DNA from: an uncultured Eubacterium sp.
Lineage (GTDB): Bacteria > Bacillota > Clostridia > Lachnospirales > Lachnospiraceae
DNA: 64,000 nucleotides
Assembly: GCA_910583555.1 (NCBI GenBank)
Contig: CAJTXO010000002.1
Span: 157,006-221,005, forward strand
Direction: 5' to 3'
The notes beneath the pieces were generated by a model. That model did not search any database. It worked only from the letters and a program-made list of their open reading frames with translations, and was not told the origin of the DNA. How positions within the stretch are numbered: position 1 is the first letter of the stretch; each line of letters opens with the position of its first letter. Positions 49,317 to 58,245 of the stretch are shown piece by piece. Position numbers and translations under genes: made by a program.

Positions 49317-51410
49317 TCAATGCTTCGCGTTCTTCGCCTCTTTGCAAAACGTCATCTGCGCCCCGATCGGCGGCTTCCCGCGGCGTTCCGCTTTCTTATA
49401 AATACCACCATAGACATTGACCGGGCTGGCGGCTTCTTTGTCGATCGTGGAATCCGGCTGGAGGATATGTGCTTTCAGATTATCGGAAAGCTGGAGCTCC
49501 AGTATGTGCATGATCTGCGCTTTCAGTTTTTCATCCTCTACAGGGAAGAGTATTTCCACCCGTTTGTCGAGGTTTCTCGGCATCCAGTCCGCGCTTCCCA
49601 TGTAAATCTCAGGTTTCCCGTCGTTTTCAAAATAGAAGATCCGGGAGTGTTCCAAAAAGGCGCCGACGATGGAACGGACGTGGATCGTCTCGCTCATTCC
49701 TTTGAGGCCCTGTTTGAGACAGCAGATCCCGCGCACGATCAGTTCGATCTCAACGCCGGCGGCGGAGGCGTCGTAGAGGGCGTTGATGATGCCCGCGTCG
49801 CAGAGGGAGTTCATCTTGGCGATGATCTTCGCCGGTTTACCGCTTTTGGCGTTGTCGCGCTCCCGGTTGATGAGGGAGACGAATTTCTCGCGCAGCCAGT
49901 TGGGGGCGAGGGACAGTTTGTTCCACACGAGCGGTTCCGAATAGCCGGAGAGCATATTGAACACGGCGGTGGCGTCCTCGCCGTACGGGCGCTTGCACGT
50001 AAACATGCCCATGTCGGTGTAGAGTTTGGCCGTTGAGTCGTTGTAGTTTCCGGTGCCGAGATGGACATAGCGGCGTATGCCGTCTTCCTCTTTCCGCACG
50101 ACGAGCGTAATCTTGCTGTGCGTTTTCAGTCCGACAAGTCCGTATATAACGTGGCAGCCGGCTTTTTCGAGCTTGCGCGCCCAGACGATATTATTTTCCT
50201 CGTCAAAACGGGCTTTCAACTCGACGAGGACCGTCACCTGCTTGCCGTTCTCCGCGGCCTGCGCGAGAGAGGCGATGATCGGCGAGTGGCTGCTGACGCG
50301 GTAGAGCGTTTGCTTGATCGCCAGGACGTCCGGATCTTTGGAGGCGGCGCGCACGAACGTAACGACCGGGTCAAACGTCTCGTACGGGTGATGGAGGAGG
50401 ATATCCCCCTCCCGGATCTGCTCAAACAGATCACGGTTCAGATCGAGGTTTCTCGGCGGCTGTGGGTGGAAGGGCGCGTCTTTCAGATGGTCGTAGCCTT
50501 CCATGCCGTACACTTTCATGAGGAATGTCAGGTCAAGCGGCCCGTTGATCTTGAAGATGTCTTCTTCTGAGATGCGCAGTTCTTTTTTCAGAATGCGCAG
50601 GAGCCGTTTGTCGATGCCCGATTCCACTTCCAAATGGATGGCCTCCCCCCACTGGCGTTTTTTGATCTGTTTTTCGATTTCGATTAAAAGGTCGGCGGCT
50701 TCGTCCTCGTCGATCGTCAGATCGGCGTTGCGCATGACGCGATAAGGCGAAGCGGCAACCACTTTGTAATTGAGGAATAATTTCTGTATGTTCTTTTCAA
50801 TGACCTGTTCCAATAGGATGACAGCCGTTTCTCCCTCGGTTTCCGAGGGGACGTGTACGACTCTCGGCAGTACGGATGGAACCTGTACAGTCGCGAAGTC
50901 GATCGTGTCTTTCTGTTTTTTGTCCACGAGCAGGGCGGCGATGTTCAGCGTTTTATTCCGGATGAGCGGAAACGGGCGGGAAGAATCCACGGCCATCGGC
51001 GTCAGGACCGGATAAACTTCCTGCCGGAAGAAGTGATCGACGTATTCTGACTGTTCTTTTGTCAGGTTTTCATATTGTGTGATGATCTTTAGTCCCTGCC
51101 GTTTCAGCGCGGGAAGGATCGAGCGGTTGTAGGTGTTATACTGGGCGTCCACCAGCTCGTGGGTGCCCTGGGAAATGGCTTCGAGCTGCTCTTTTGGTGT
51201 GAGTCCGGCAATATCTTTTTTCGTATATTTCGCATGAACCATATCCTTCAGGGAGGCAACGCGTATCATAATGAATTCGTCCAGATTTGAGGCGGTTATG
51301 CTCAAAAATTTCAGCCGTTCCATGAGAGGGATGGATTTATCTTTTGCTTCGGATAAGATCCGGTAGTTAAAACCGAGCCAGCTCAGTTCCCTGTTGTAAA
51401 ATTTGCTCAT
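49317..51410 (-). CDS. ppk: Polyphosphate kinase
   Basis: A 697-residue PPK1 that reversibly makes polyphosphate from ATP. N-terminal FYNRELSWLGFNYRIL and the central HHPYETFDPVVTFV, LAIKQTLYRVSSHSPI are hallmarks. The phospho-His lies in YGLVGLKTHSK, and RYVHLGTGNYNDSTA holds the second catalytic His. ATG 51410 is chosen: AAAGGA sits ~11 nt before it, while GTG 51419 is too close. Coupled to ppx upstream (20 bp between stop and start). Ends at the strong terminator. Confidence 0.95.
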   Translation of the reverse strand: MSKFYNRELSWLGFNYRILSEAKDKSIPLMERLKFLSITASNLDEFIMIRVASLKDMVHAKYTKKDIAGLTPKEQLEAISQGTHELVDAQYNTYNRSILPALKRQGLKIITQYENLTKEQSEYVDHFFRQEVYPVLTPMAVDSSRPFPLIRNKTLNIAALLVDKKQKDTIDFATVQVPSVLPRVVHVPSETEGETAVILLEQVIEKNIQKLFLNYKVVAASPYRVMRNADLTIDEDEAADLLIEIEKQIKKRQWGEAIHLEVESGIDKRLLRILKKELRISEEDIFKINGPLDLTFLMKVYGMEGYDHLKDAPFHPQPPRNLDLNRDLFEQIREGDILLHHPYETFDPVVTFVRAASKDPDVLAIKQTLYRVSSHSPIIASLAQAAENGKQVTVLVELKARFDEENNIVWARKLEKAGCHVIYGLVGLKTHSKITLVVRKEEDGIRRYVHLGTGNYNDSTAKLYTDMGMFTCKRPYGEDATAVFNMLSGYSEPLVWNKLSLAPNWLREKFVSLINRERDNAKSGKPAKIIAKMNSLCDAGIINALYDASAAGVEIELIVRGICCLKQGLKGMSETIHVRSIVGAFLEHSRIFYFENDGKPEIYMGSADWMPRNLDKRVEILFPVEDEKLKAQIMHILELQLSDNLKAHILQPDSTIDKEAASPVNVYGGIYKKAERRGKPPIGAQMTFCKEAKNAKH

Positions 51411-51430
51411 ATGCTGCACTTCCTTTACAT

Positions 51431-52963
51431 TTATTTGGTCTTTTGTGCTATAGCTTTCGGCGTTTGGCGGCGCTTTTTGATGACTGGGCGGATGCCGAAA
51501 ACCTCTTCAAATACATCTGCTTTTTGATGGAACAGACCTGTTTCCAGTGTGATATCGGCCATTGTATGGGCGACGATCTGGAGTGAGTTTTCCTGCAGCG
51601 AAACGCGCACGCATTTGATCTTTTGCTTATTGCTTTTATCCAGTACGTTGGCCAGTCTTAGCAGTGAGCACAGCTTCACGATCGTTATGTAATCGTCCCG
51701 CGTGATCTCGTCCTCGATATCTTCATAGGTCGGAAAGAACTCGCTGTTATAGCGCACGATATTTGCCACGATCACCCGCTCCTGATGCGAAAGGCCGATG
51801 ATCTCCGTGCTCATGATGATCTTATACGAATTTTCCCTCGTCTGGCACATGTTGATGTAGGCGCCGCAGCTGTGCAGGATGACACCGATCTGCAGGAGAA
51901 GGCGTTCCCGTTTTCCCAGTCCGTGAAGCTTGCGGATGCTGTCAAAGATTTCCGTAGCGAGATAGGAGACATTTTCTACATGGGCCATGTCCACCCCGTA
52001 CCGCCGCGCTATATTTTTGGCGGTGGCAACGATGTCCTCGGTAAAATCGTGTTTTGATCTGCGTATATTTTTCTTTTCCGCGTACTCGGCGGCCATGCTG
52101 TCGCACAGGTCGGTAGACGACAGGTAAATGTCATCGCATTCTGTCAGTGAAACTATCTTTTTGATGAGAAGGACGGCGGGAATGACCGCTTCCGACTGCT
52201 CGCTTTTCAAAAGACCGGATAGTTTCATGTTCGTAAATTTACTGCGGGACATCACGCCGGTGAAGTCCTTGTCCCATTCCATGACGTGGTACGTGATTTC
52301 GGGGACTTTCGTTCCCAGCACGATCGTGTGGTGGATCTCTTTATCCTGGAGATACAGTTGAAAGAAGGTAGTTAAGTCCTTATCAATATATTCGGAGATC
52401 AGTTCGTGATAGCTGAACATTTCCGGCTCCAGTGTGTGGAGGAGTTCGCTGATACGGGAGGCTCCGAGTTTAAGTTTCTGCGTAAAGGAGAGCGCCCCTT
52501 CACTGAACAGGGAGAGCTGTACGCTGCCCGCGCTCATGTCCACGATGAGCGCTCCTTCATTGATCATATGTTCAAAGGCTTTTTCATTCATGGAAATGGC
52601 CTTGTAACATAAGAAACGTTCCTCGCTGTTGCTTAAGATCCGTACTTTTATATTTGCCTGGAGTTTGATCTGATCCAGCACGACAAGCCTGTTCGATGCC
52701 TCGCGGAAAGCATCCGTGGCAAAGGCGTGGTAAGCGGATACTTTATATTCTTCCATTATCTTTTTAAAATCTTCGAGCACACGGCAGATTTCAGACATGG
52801 TGCGGTATGAAATCTGTCCGGTCGTAAAGATTTCGCTGCCCAGAGAAAGCCGGTGCCGTATGTGTGTGATTTCCTTGATGCCGTGCGCCTTGGACATCTC
52901 GTAAACCTTCATCGCCAGCTCACTGGAATCTACCGTGATCGCCGCGTAAGTAGTAATTGCCAT
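51431..52963 (-). CDS. ppx: Ppx/GppA phosphatase family protein
   Basis: A 510-residue protein with the Ppx/GppA sugar-kinase-fold N-terminal half (YAAITVDSSELAMKVYEMSK, HAFATDAFREASN, GALIVDMSAGSVQLSLF) and an HD-like C-terminal half (LHSCGAYINM, IVRYNSEFFPTYED). It removes phosphate from polyphosphate and/or pppGpp. Placement in one transcript with ppk supports a polyphosphate role; relQ is three genes away. The usual Gly-rich DxGGGS motif reads DMSAGSVQ here, so catalysis or specificity may differ. Confidence 0.85.
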   Translation of the reverse strand: MAITTYAAITVDSSELAMKVYEMSKAHGIKEITHIRHRLSLGSEIFTTGQISYRTMSEICRVLEDFKKIMEEYKVSAYHAFATDAFREASNRLVVLDQIKLQANIKVRILSNSEERFLCYKAISMNEKAFEHMINEGALIVDMSAGSVQLSLFSEGALSFTQKLKLGASRISELLHTLEPEMFSYHELISEYIDKDLTTFFQLYLQDKEIHHTIVLGTKVPEITYHVMEWDKDFTGVMSRSKFTNMKLSGLLKSEQSEAVIPAVLLIKKIVSLTECDDIYLSSTDLCDSMAAEYAEKKNIRRSKHDFTEDIVATAKNIARRYGVDMAHVENVSYLATEIFDSIRKLHGLGKRERLLLQIGVILHSCGAYINMCQTRENSYKIIMSTEIIGLSHQERVIVANIVRYNSEFFPTYEDIEDEITRDDYITIVKLCSLLRLANVLDKSNKQKIKCVRVSLQENSLQIVAHTMADITLETGLFHQKADVFEEVFGIRPVIKKRRQTPKAIAQKTK

Positions 52964-53056
52964 AACGGGTGACGTCCCCCCTTTCCGTACGTATAGGTCC
53001 GCTTTGACCTGATACCTTCATTATACTATTATTTTATGAAAACCGCCAGTATTTTA

Positions 53057-53085
53057 TTGCAAAGATTTCCATTATCATATAGAAT
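53057..53085 (+). promoter_or_regulatory. queA promoter
   Basis: TTGCAA (53057-53062), 17 bp spacer, TAGAAT (53080-53085), 48 bp before the queA GTG start. I see no preQ1 riboswitch in the leader. Confidence 0.65.
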
Positions 53086-53133
53086 ATACATGATCGGATT
53101 TTTGGTTTATTTTGAATTTAGAGGAGGATACGG

Positions 53134-54159
53134 GTGAAGACAAGTGACTTTTATTTTGAACTGCCAAAAGAGCAGATCGCGCAGGAGCCGATCGCGGACC
53201 GGAGCGCGTCGAGGCTCATGGTGCTCCACCGGAAATCGGGTGAGATCGAGCATCGGACATTTACGGATATTGTGGAGTATTTGCGGGCGGGGGACTGCCT
53301 TGTAAGAAATAATACAAAAGTCATTCCCGCCAGGCTGTTCGGCGTGCGGGAGGACACGGGGGCGGCCATTGAGTTTTTGCTGCTCAAACGACGGGAAGGC
53401 GACGTGTGGGAGACGCTGGTAAAACCGGGAAAGAAGGCGCGGGCCGGGGCGAAGATCCGGTTTGGCGACGGACTGCTGTGCGGTGAAGTGATCGAGGTAC
53501 AGGAGGATGGAAACCGTCTGATCCGTTTTCTGTACGACGGGATTTTTGAGGAGATTCTCGATGAGTTGGGACAGATGCCCCTGCCGCCGTACATTACCCA
53601 TAAACTGGAGGATAAGAACCGTTATCAAACCGTATACGCCCGCTATGACGGGTCGGCGGCCGCGCCCACGGCCGGACTTCATTTTACCGAGGAATTATTT
53701 GCGAAGATAGAGGAAAAAGGGGTGTCGGTGGCAAATGTGACGCTGCACGTCGGGCTCGGCACGTTCCGTCCGGTCAAGGTCGAAGACGTGACAAACCACC
53801 ATATGCACGCGGAACATTATTTTATCGAGCCGGAAGAGGCGGAGAAGATCAACCGGGCGAAGCGGGAGGGAGGCCGCGTGATCTGCGTCGGCACCACGAG
53901 CTGCCGTACGATCGAGTCCGCGGCGGCACACGGCATCGTGAGAGCGGAAGAGTCGGATACCCAGATTTTTATTTATCCCGGCTACCGTTTCCAGGTGATG
54001 GATGAGCTGATCACGAATTTCCACCTGCCGGAGTCCACGCTTTTGATGCTCGTCTCGGCGCTGGCTGGCCGGGAATTTGTTCTCCGGGCTTACGAGGAAG
54101 CGGTCCGGGAGGGCTATCGGTTTTTTAGTTTTGGGGACGCGATGCTGATAACAGATTAG
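53134..54159 (+). CDS. queA: tRNA preQ1 ribosyltransferase-isomerase
   Basis: A 341-residue QueA that transfers the ribosyl part of SAM to preQ1 in tRNA, giving epoxyqueuosine. Motifs: FELPKEQIAQEPIADRSASR, VIPARLFG, PTAGLHFTEELF, HVGLGTFRPVKVED and FHLPESTLLMLVSA. GTG start 53134 with AGAGGAGGA upstream. Tail-coupled to the lipid kinase (10 bp). Confidence 0.95.
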   Translation: MKTSDFYFELPKEQIAQEPIADRSASRLMVLHRKSGEIEHRTFTDIVEYLRAGDCLVRNNTKVIPARLFGVREDTGAAIEFLLLKRREGDVWETLVKPGKKARAGAKIRFGDGLLCGEVIEVQEDGNRLIRFLYDGIFEEILDELGQMPLPPYITHKLEDKNRYQTVYARYDGSAAAPTAGLHFTEELFAKIEEKGVSVANVTLHVGLGTFRPVKVEDVTNHHMHAEHYFIEPEEAEKINRAKREGGRVICVGTTSCRTIESAAAHGIVRAEESDTQIFIYPGYRFQVMDELITNFHLPESTLLMLVSALAGREFVLRAYEEAVREGYRFFSFGDAMLITD

Positions 54160-54169
54160 GAGGTGCAAA

Positions 54170-55063
54170 ATGAGGAAAAAGAGATTATTGTTCATATACA
54201 ATCCCCATGCGGGAAAGGGGACGATGAAAAATAAACTTTCGGATGTCATTGAAACATATATGAAAGCGGATTACGAGGTGACGGTCTACGCGACGCAGCG
54301 CGAGACGGAAGCGACGGAGATCGTCATGGAGAGCGGCCGGGATTACGAGCGGGTCATTTGTTCCGGCGGCGACGGCACGCTGCACGAGGTGACGCAGGGA
54401 CTGATGGAAATGCTTCCCGAGGAGCGCCCTGTGTGCGGCTATATCCCGACGGGGACCGTCAATGATTTTGCCCGGGGGCTGAAAATCCCGATGCGGGTCA
54501 AACTGGCAGCCAAAGTGTCGGCGCATGACAAAATAAAGCCGGTCGATATCGGAATGATGAATGGCAGCTGTTTTACGTACGTATGCGCGTTCGGCGCTTT
54601 TACCGCCGTTTCCTATGAAACGTCGCAGGCGGCGAAAAATGTGCTGGGGCGCACTGCCTATCTGCTGGAAGGAATGGCACAGCTCGGCAATATCAAGGCA
54701 TATCACGCCGTAATACAGACTGATTCGAATACGGTCGAGGACGATTTTATTTTTGGAATGGTGAGTAATGCGAAGAGCATCGGCGGTTTTTCCTTCTTTA
54801 AAAATCAGAAGGTATCGCTCAATGACGGCCTTTTTGAGGGAGTTTTTATCCGCAAACCGAAGACGCCGTCAGAACTGCAGGCCGTCCTCAATTCGTTCGT
54901 GAAATTGGAACCAAATGATCAGATTTTAGGTTTCCACGGTCAGAAATTCAGGATCGATTCGGAGGAAGAAATCCCGTTTACGCTGGACGGCGAGAACGGC
55001 GGAAGCTTTAAACAGACGGAAATATGGTGCTGTCACAATGCGATAAATTATGTTTGCGGATGA
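54170..55063 (+). CDS. Diacylglycerol/lipid kinase, DagK/YegS type
   Basis: A 297-residue DAGK-family protein: N-terminal LLFIYNPHAGKG, the nucleotide-binding GGDGTLHEV, and GTVNDFARGLKIP, then the family's DIGMMNG and a C-terminal beta-sandwich ending FTLDGENGGS. Phosphorylates diacylglycerol or a related lipid at the membrane, recycling lipid left from lipoteichoic acid synthesis. RBS TTAGGAGGTG. Confidence 0.88.
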   Translation: MRKKRLLFIYNPHAGKGTMKNKLSDVIETYMKADYEVTVYATQRETEATEIVMESGRDYERVICSGGDGTLHEVTQGLMEMLPEERPVCGYIPTGTVNDFARGLKIPMRVKLAAKVSAHDKIKPVDIGMMNGSCFTYVCAFGAFTAVSYETSQAAKNVLGRTAYLLEGMAQLGNIKAYHAVIQTDSNTVEDDFIFGMVSNAKSIGGFSFFKNQKVSLNDGLFEGVFIRKPKTPSELQAVLNSFVKLEPNDQILGFHGQKFRIDSEEEIPFTLDGENGGSFKQTEIWCCHNAINYVCG

Positions 55064-55114
55064 CTTGTTTTTGTCATATTTTAAACAAAAAACTGTCAAA
55101 ATAGTAGTTTATAC

Positions 55115-55143
55115 TTGAGACTGTTAAGAAAAATGGATAATAA
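55115..55143 (+). promoter_or_regulatory. Promoter of the LRR-Fn3 protein
   Basis: TTGAGA (55115-55120), 17 bp spacer, TAATAA (55138-55143). Confidence 0.6.
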
Positions 55144-55235
55144 ATCCAACAGGAACAGTAATTCGCAGAACATTCCGGTATGACCAAAACGTGCCGGATC
55201 ATATGTAATGCGCGACGCAAAAAAAGGAGAGAGAT

Positions 55236-56840
55236 ATGACTAATTTTTGGAAGAAGACATGTGTAACGGCGTGTGGGATGATGATCGTTCCCCTTTTTGC
55301 CATGACAGCAGTACGTGCGGAAGAAATTTCATCACCGACACCGATGCCGGTTGTATCATCGACACCACTGCCTATCGTATCTACCGACACGGCAGCAATC
55401 GAAATTCCTGCCGGCACGACATTTAAGACGGCGGTACCGGATGAATATTTCCGCAAATTTTTGAATGAGACGTTCTTTGCGGACAAAGTGAAGGACGATG
55501 ATCTTTTTACAAAAGAGATGCTTGAAACGCTGCAAGAGTATTCAGGCGTTCTCGATGTGAGAGGACTCGGGATCGTAAACTTAAAAGGAATCGAGTATTT
55601 TACCGGCATTACGGAACTTGACTGTTCCCACAATAATCTGCAGCTGCTCGATCTATCGACGTTAAAGGGACTGAAAAAACTTGACGTTTCCTATAATAGC
55701 CTGGTTGAGCTCACGTTCGCGAAAGAAGTTGTTCTGGAGCGTATCGACTGCAGCAATAACAGTCTGGCGATGCTGAACCTGGCTGGTTTTACGACGATTG
55801 AGGAGTTGGACTGCAGCAACAACCGGATCGGCATTCTCAATATCGCGGGCCTTTACCGCCTGAAGACGCTGGATTGTAGCGACAATTTACTGAATACGCT
55901 CAGTGTGGACGGCCTTGTTGCATTGGAACAATTGTACAGTGACGGCAACGCGATCGTGAATCTGGATGTTTCTTCCCTGAAAAACCTGAAGGTTCTGGAA
56001 AGCCGCAAGAGCGCACTGAAATTAAAAGTGGAGACCGTGAAGGTCGGCTCGGATTCATTTTGCGGCGTCGTTCTGCCACAGGGGGCGGCGAAACCGGAAA
56101 ATATTTCTAACAGCGGCGTTTACAAAGACACGATGAATGCGATCGTCTGGGCGAGAGCTACGGAGATTCCGGCTTCCTTCACGTATACCTATGCGATCCC
56201 GGGCACGACGCAGACCGTTACGGTGACCGTCTATCCGGATAAATCGGAGTTCGCGGATAAGTCGGTTACGTTAGCGCAGGTGCCTACGCTCACCGCCGCG
56301 AGCACGGCATACAATAAAGTGAAGCTCACATGGGGCGGTGTCGATGGCGCGACGGGCTACCGCATTTACCGTTCGACGTCCAAGACGAGCGGCTTTACAA
56401 AGATCAAATCCATCACCTCAAGTTCAAAAGTTACCTATACAAACTCGGGGGTTGCCTGTGGTACGACGTATTACTATAAAGTCCGCGCGTACCGTCTGAT
56501 CGACGGCATTTATTACTTCGGTGAGTACTCTCCGGTCGTGTCCGGAAAGGCTTCTCCGGCTGCGCCTGGCAAGCTCTCGATCGCGAAGGCCTCGAAAAAG
56601 AAAGTGACGATCTCGTGGAACAAGGTGGCGGGTGCGTCCGGCTACCGTATTTACCGATCCAAGTCAAAAACGAGCGGTTTTTCTAAGATTAAAACGGTGA
56701 CGTCCGGAGCGACTGTGTCGTACAAAAAAACGACGGCGCGAAAGGTGAAATATTATTACAAAGTGCGTGCGTATACGACGGTGAACGGTAAGAAGGTCTG
56801 GGGCGCGTACTCGAGTGTCAAGGCGAAGACGCTGAGCTGA
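55236..56840 (+). CDS. Secreted leucine-rich repeat / Fn3 protein
   Basis: A 534-residue exported protein. Signal peptide ends VRAEE. A short Thr/Pro/Ser linker follows, then ~seven leucine-rich repeats of about 21-22 residues (LDCSHNNLQLLDLSTLKGL, LDVSYNSLVELTF, IDCSNNSLAMLNLAGF, LDCSNNRIGILNI), resembling internalin-like bacterial LRRs. Residues ~290-345 are a beta domain (FTYTYAIPGTTQTVTVTVYP). The C-terminal ~185 residues are two Fn3-type modules, each with SGxRIYRSxSKTSGFxKIK (for example GYRIYRSTSKTSGFTKIKS). It is the third Fn3 surface protein of the window. It has no sortase motif. Probably binds other cells or host or plant polymers. Confidence 0.85.
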   Translation: MTNFWKKTCVTACGMMIVPLFAMTAVRAEEISSPTPMPVVSSTPLPIVSTDTAAIEIPAGTTFKTAVPDEYFRKFLNETFFADKVKDDDLFTKEMLETLQEYSGVLDVRGLGIVNLKGIEYFTGITELDCSHNNLQLLDLSTLKGLKKLDVSYNSLVELTFAKEVVLERIDCSNNSLAMLNLAGFTTIEELDCSNNRIGILNIAGLYRLKTLDCSDNLLNTLSVDGLVALEQLYSDGNAIVNLDVSSLKNLKVLESRKSALKLKVETVKVGSDSFCGVVLPQGAAKPENISNSGVYKDTMNAIVWARATEIPASFTYTYAIPGTTQTVTVTVYPDKSEFADKSVTLAQVPTLTAASTAYNKVKLTWGGVDGATGYRIYRSTSKTSGFTKIKSITSSSKVTYTNSGVACGTTYYYKVRAYRLIDGIYYFGEYSPVVSGKASPAAPGKLSIAKASKKKVTISWNKVAGASGYRIYRSKSKTSGFSKIKTVTSGATVSYKKTTARKVKYYYKVRAYTTVNGKKVWGAYSSVKAKTLS

Positions 56841-56914
56841 TCAGGCAGGGCCATGCGGGGCTTTTGTCATAAGGCTTTATGAATTATAAGACTTGTAATA
56901 TGTTTAGATAGATT

Positions 56915-56963
56915 ACGGATAAAAGAACTTCCTGGTTTGCAGGCGGGGAGTTCTTTTATCCGT
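56915..56963. terminator. Bidirectional hairpin after the LRR-Fn3 gene
   Basis: ACGGATAAAAGAACT (56915-56929) and AGTTCTTTTATCCGT (56949-56963) are perfect 15 bp arms, with CC/GG continuing inside. A-rich and T-rich stretches in the arms fit termination on either strand. It sits between the LRR gene and the convergent APH-like gene. Confidence 0.7.
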
Positions 56964-57023
56964 TGTAACAAGCATTTTCCAAATCATAACCTACTATATC
57001 TACCCAAAGAGCAAGAATAAACG

Positions 57024-58001
57024 TTATCCCGTTACACTACTTTCTAAAGATACAATTTTACTATGCAATTTTTCTCTCAGCCTAACCATCCATTCTGGTT
57101 CATTTGGATATTCTTCGTCAATACAGCGAATTAATCTTGCATAAGAATACAAATTGCAGAACCTTCGCATCAGTTTTAACTTTTCAGCATAATCTGGTTC
57201 TAACATTTTTACACTTTGATACCCTCGCAAAAAAGTAGTTTTGGCGATTGATTTCCTGTCTGCCGGAATATTCTCCAGTAATGCATTCAGAGCTTGTTCC
57301 AAATCAAGCAAAAAGAAGTGATACATACCATCTTCGAAATCAATTACTGTACAACATTGATTGGTTTCGTCCCAAAATACATTATCCGGCTCAAAATCGT
57401 AATGAACCAATCCAAAAGAATCATTTGTCTGAGGAAGCACGTCCAGCGCTTGCTGAACTTCCGCCAACTCAACCAGCATTTTGTTGGGAGCATGGTATTT
57501 TTCCAGCGTTTTCCCAATCCACAGCAGGACATCACGATATGTCCATTTTCTAATTTTCGGGGAATATTCAGCGGATAGCATATGAAGCTGTCCAAGAGCT
57601 TTTCCATACGTATACACAATATGGTCGTTACAGTCAGTATCTTCAATACAATTTCCGTCAGCCCCCTTAAAAACACTTGCATAATATTTCCCCCAAATTG
57701 AATCAAGTGTAACAACAAGATCACCTGAATTGGATGCAACAGGAATTACGGCAGGATAACTCCTGCTTTGCAGATAGCACAAGAATTCTAATTCACCTTT
57801 TAGATTGTTTTCTATTTTCTCCGACGCAGGAGATAAACGCAGAAAACGCATATTTCCCTGCCATAAGAAAGGATAGACCGCGTTTGATGAAATTCTAAAA
57901 TGCTGCAAACAATCATCAAGGGTCTCTGTATCGTATTCCCAATTTTTTAATGCCGACTTTGCAAGGTCGTAGTTTTCATATAAATATTTTAATTTTAGCA
58001 T
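57024..58001 (-). CDS. APH-family kinase-like protein
   Basis: A 325-residue protein of the aminoglycoside phosphotransferase/choline-kinase fold. The catalytic Brenner motif is LVHYDFEPDNVFWDE (H-x-D-x4-N) and the metal-binding motif is VIDFEDG. The N-terminal ATP-binding half is less typical. Substrate may be a drug, a sugar or a spore-coat partner (CotS-like). Sequence is AT-rich and begins the island part of the window; the LRR terminator separates it from the rest. Confidence 0.78.
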   Translation of the reverse strand: MLKLKYLYENYDLAKSALKNWEYDTETLDDCLQHFRISSNAVYPFLWQGNMRFLRLSPASEKIENNLKGELEFLCYLQSRSYPAVIPVASNSGDLVVTLDSIWGKYYASVFKGADGNCIEDTDCNDHIVYTYGKALGQLHMLSAEYSPKIRKWTYRDVLLWIGKTLEKYHAPNKMLVELAEVQQALDVLPQTNDSFGLVHYDFEPDNVFWDETNQCCTVIDFEDGMYHFFLLDLEQALNALLENIPADRKSIAKTTFLRGYQSVKMLEPDYAEKLKLMRRFCNLYSYARLIRCIDEEYPNEPEWMVRLREKLHSKIVSLESSVTG

Positions 58002-58154
58002 ATAAGTCCTTTCTGAAGCACTGGCTTCTATCCGTTAATATAAATTCACCTCATATATTTCGGATTTATCACGACTCATATTATTCTCATATGCTTTCAT
58101 GTCAATCGCCTCCTTTCGATAACAATGCACTGCAAAATATTTTAATTTATCAAC

Positions 58155-58225
58155 TTGATTATACCACTTTTATTCCCTATTTACCACAAAAATAAAGAGC
58201 ATGGCTGCCACCACACTCCATATTT
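58155..58225 (-). repeat. Relic of an integrative-element repA tail
   Basis: This stretch aligns over ~65 bp (about 75% by eye) with 63331-63395, the end of the RepA-like fragment: both start ATTATACCAC and share CTATTT, CCAC, GCAT and CCACC-type blocks. The segment between the two would be 5 kb. It lies between the APH-like gene and the MATE gene. Confidence 0.4.
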
Positions 58226-58245
58226 TTTATCGTTCCAACGACTTT

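Noticed and set aside
52964..53133. preQ1 riboswitch before queA
   Set aside because: The conserved C-rich loop and A-rich tail of preQ1 riboswitches are absent.
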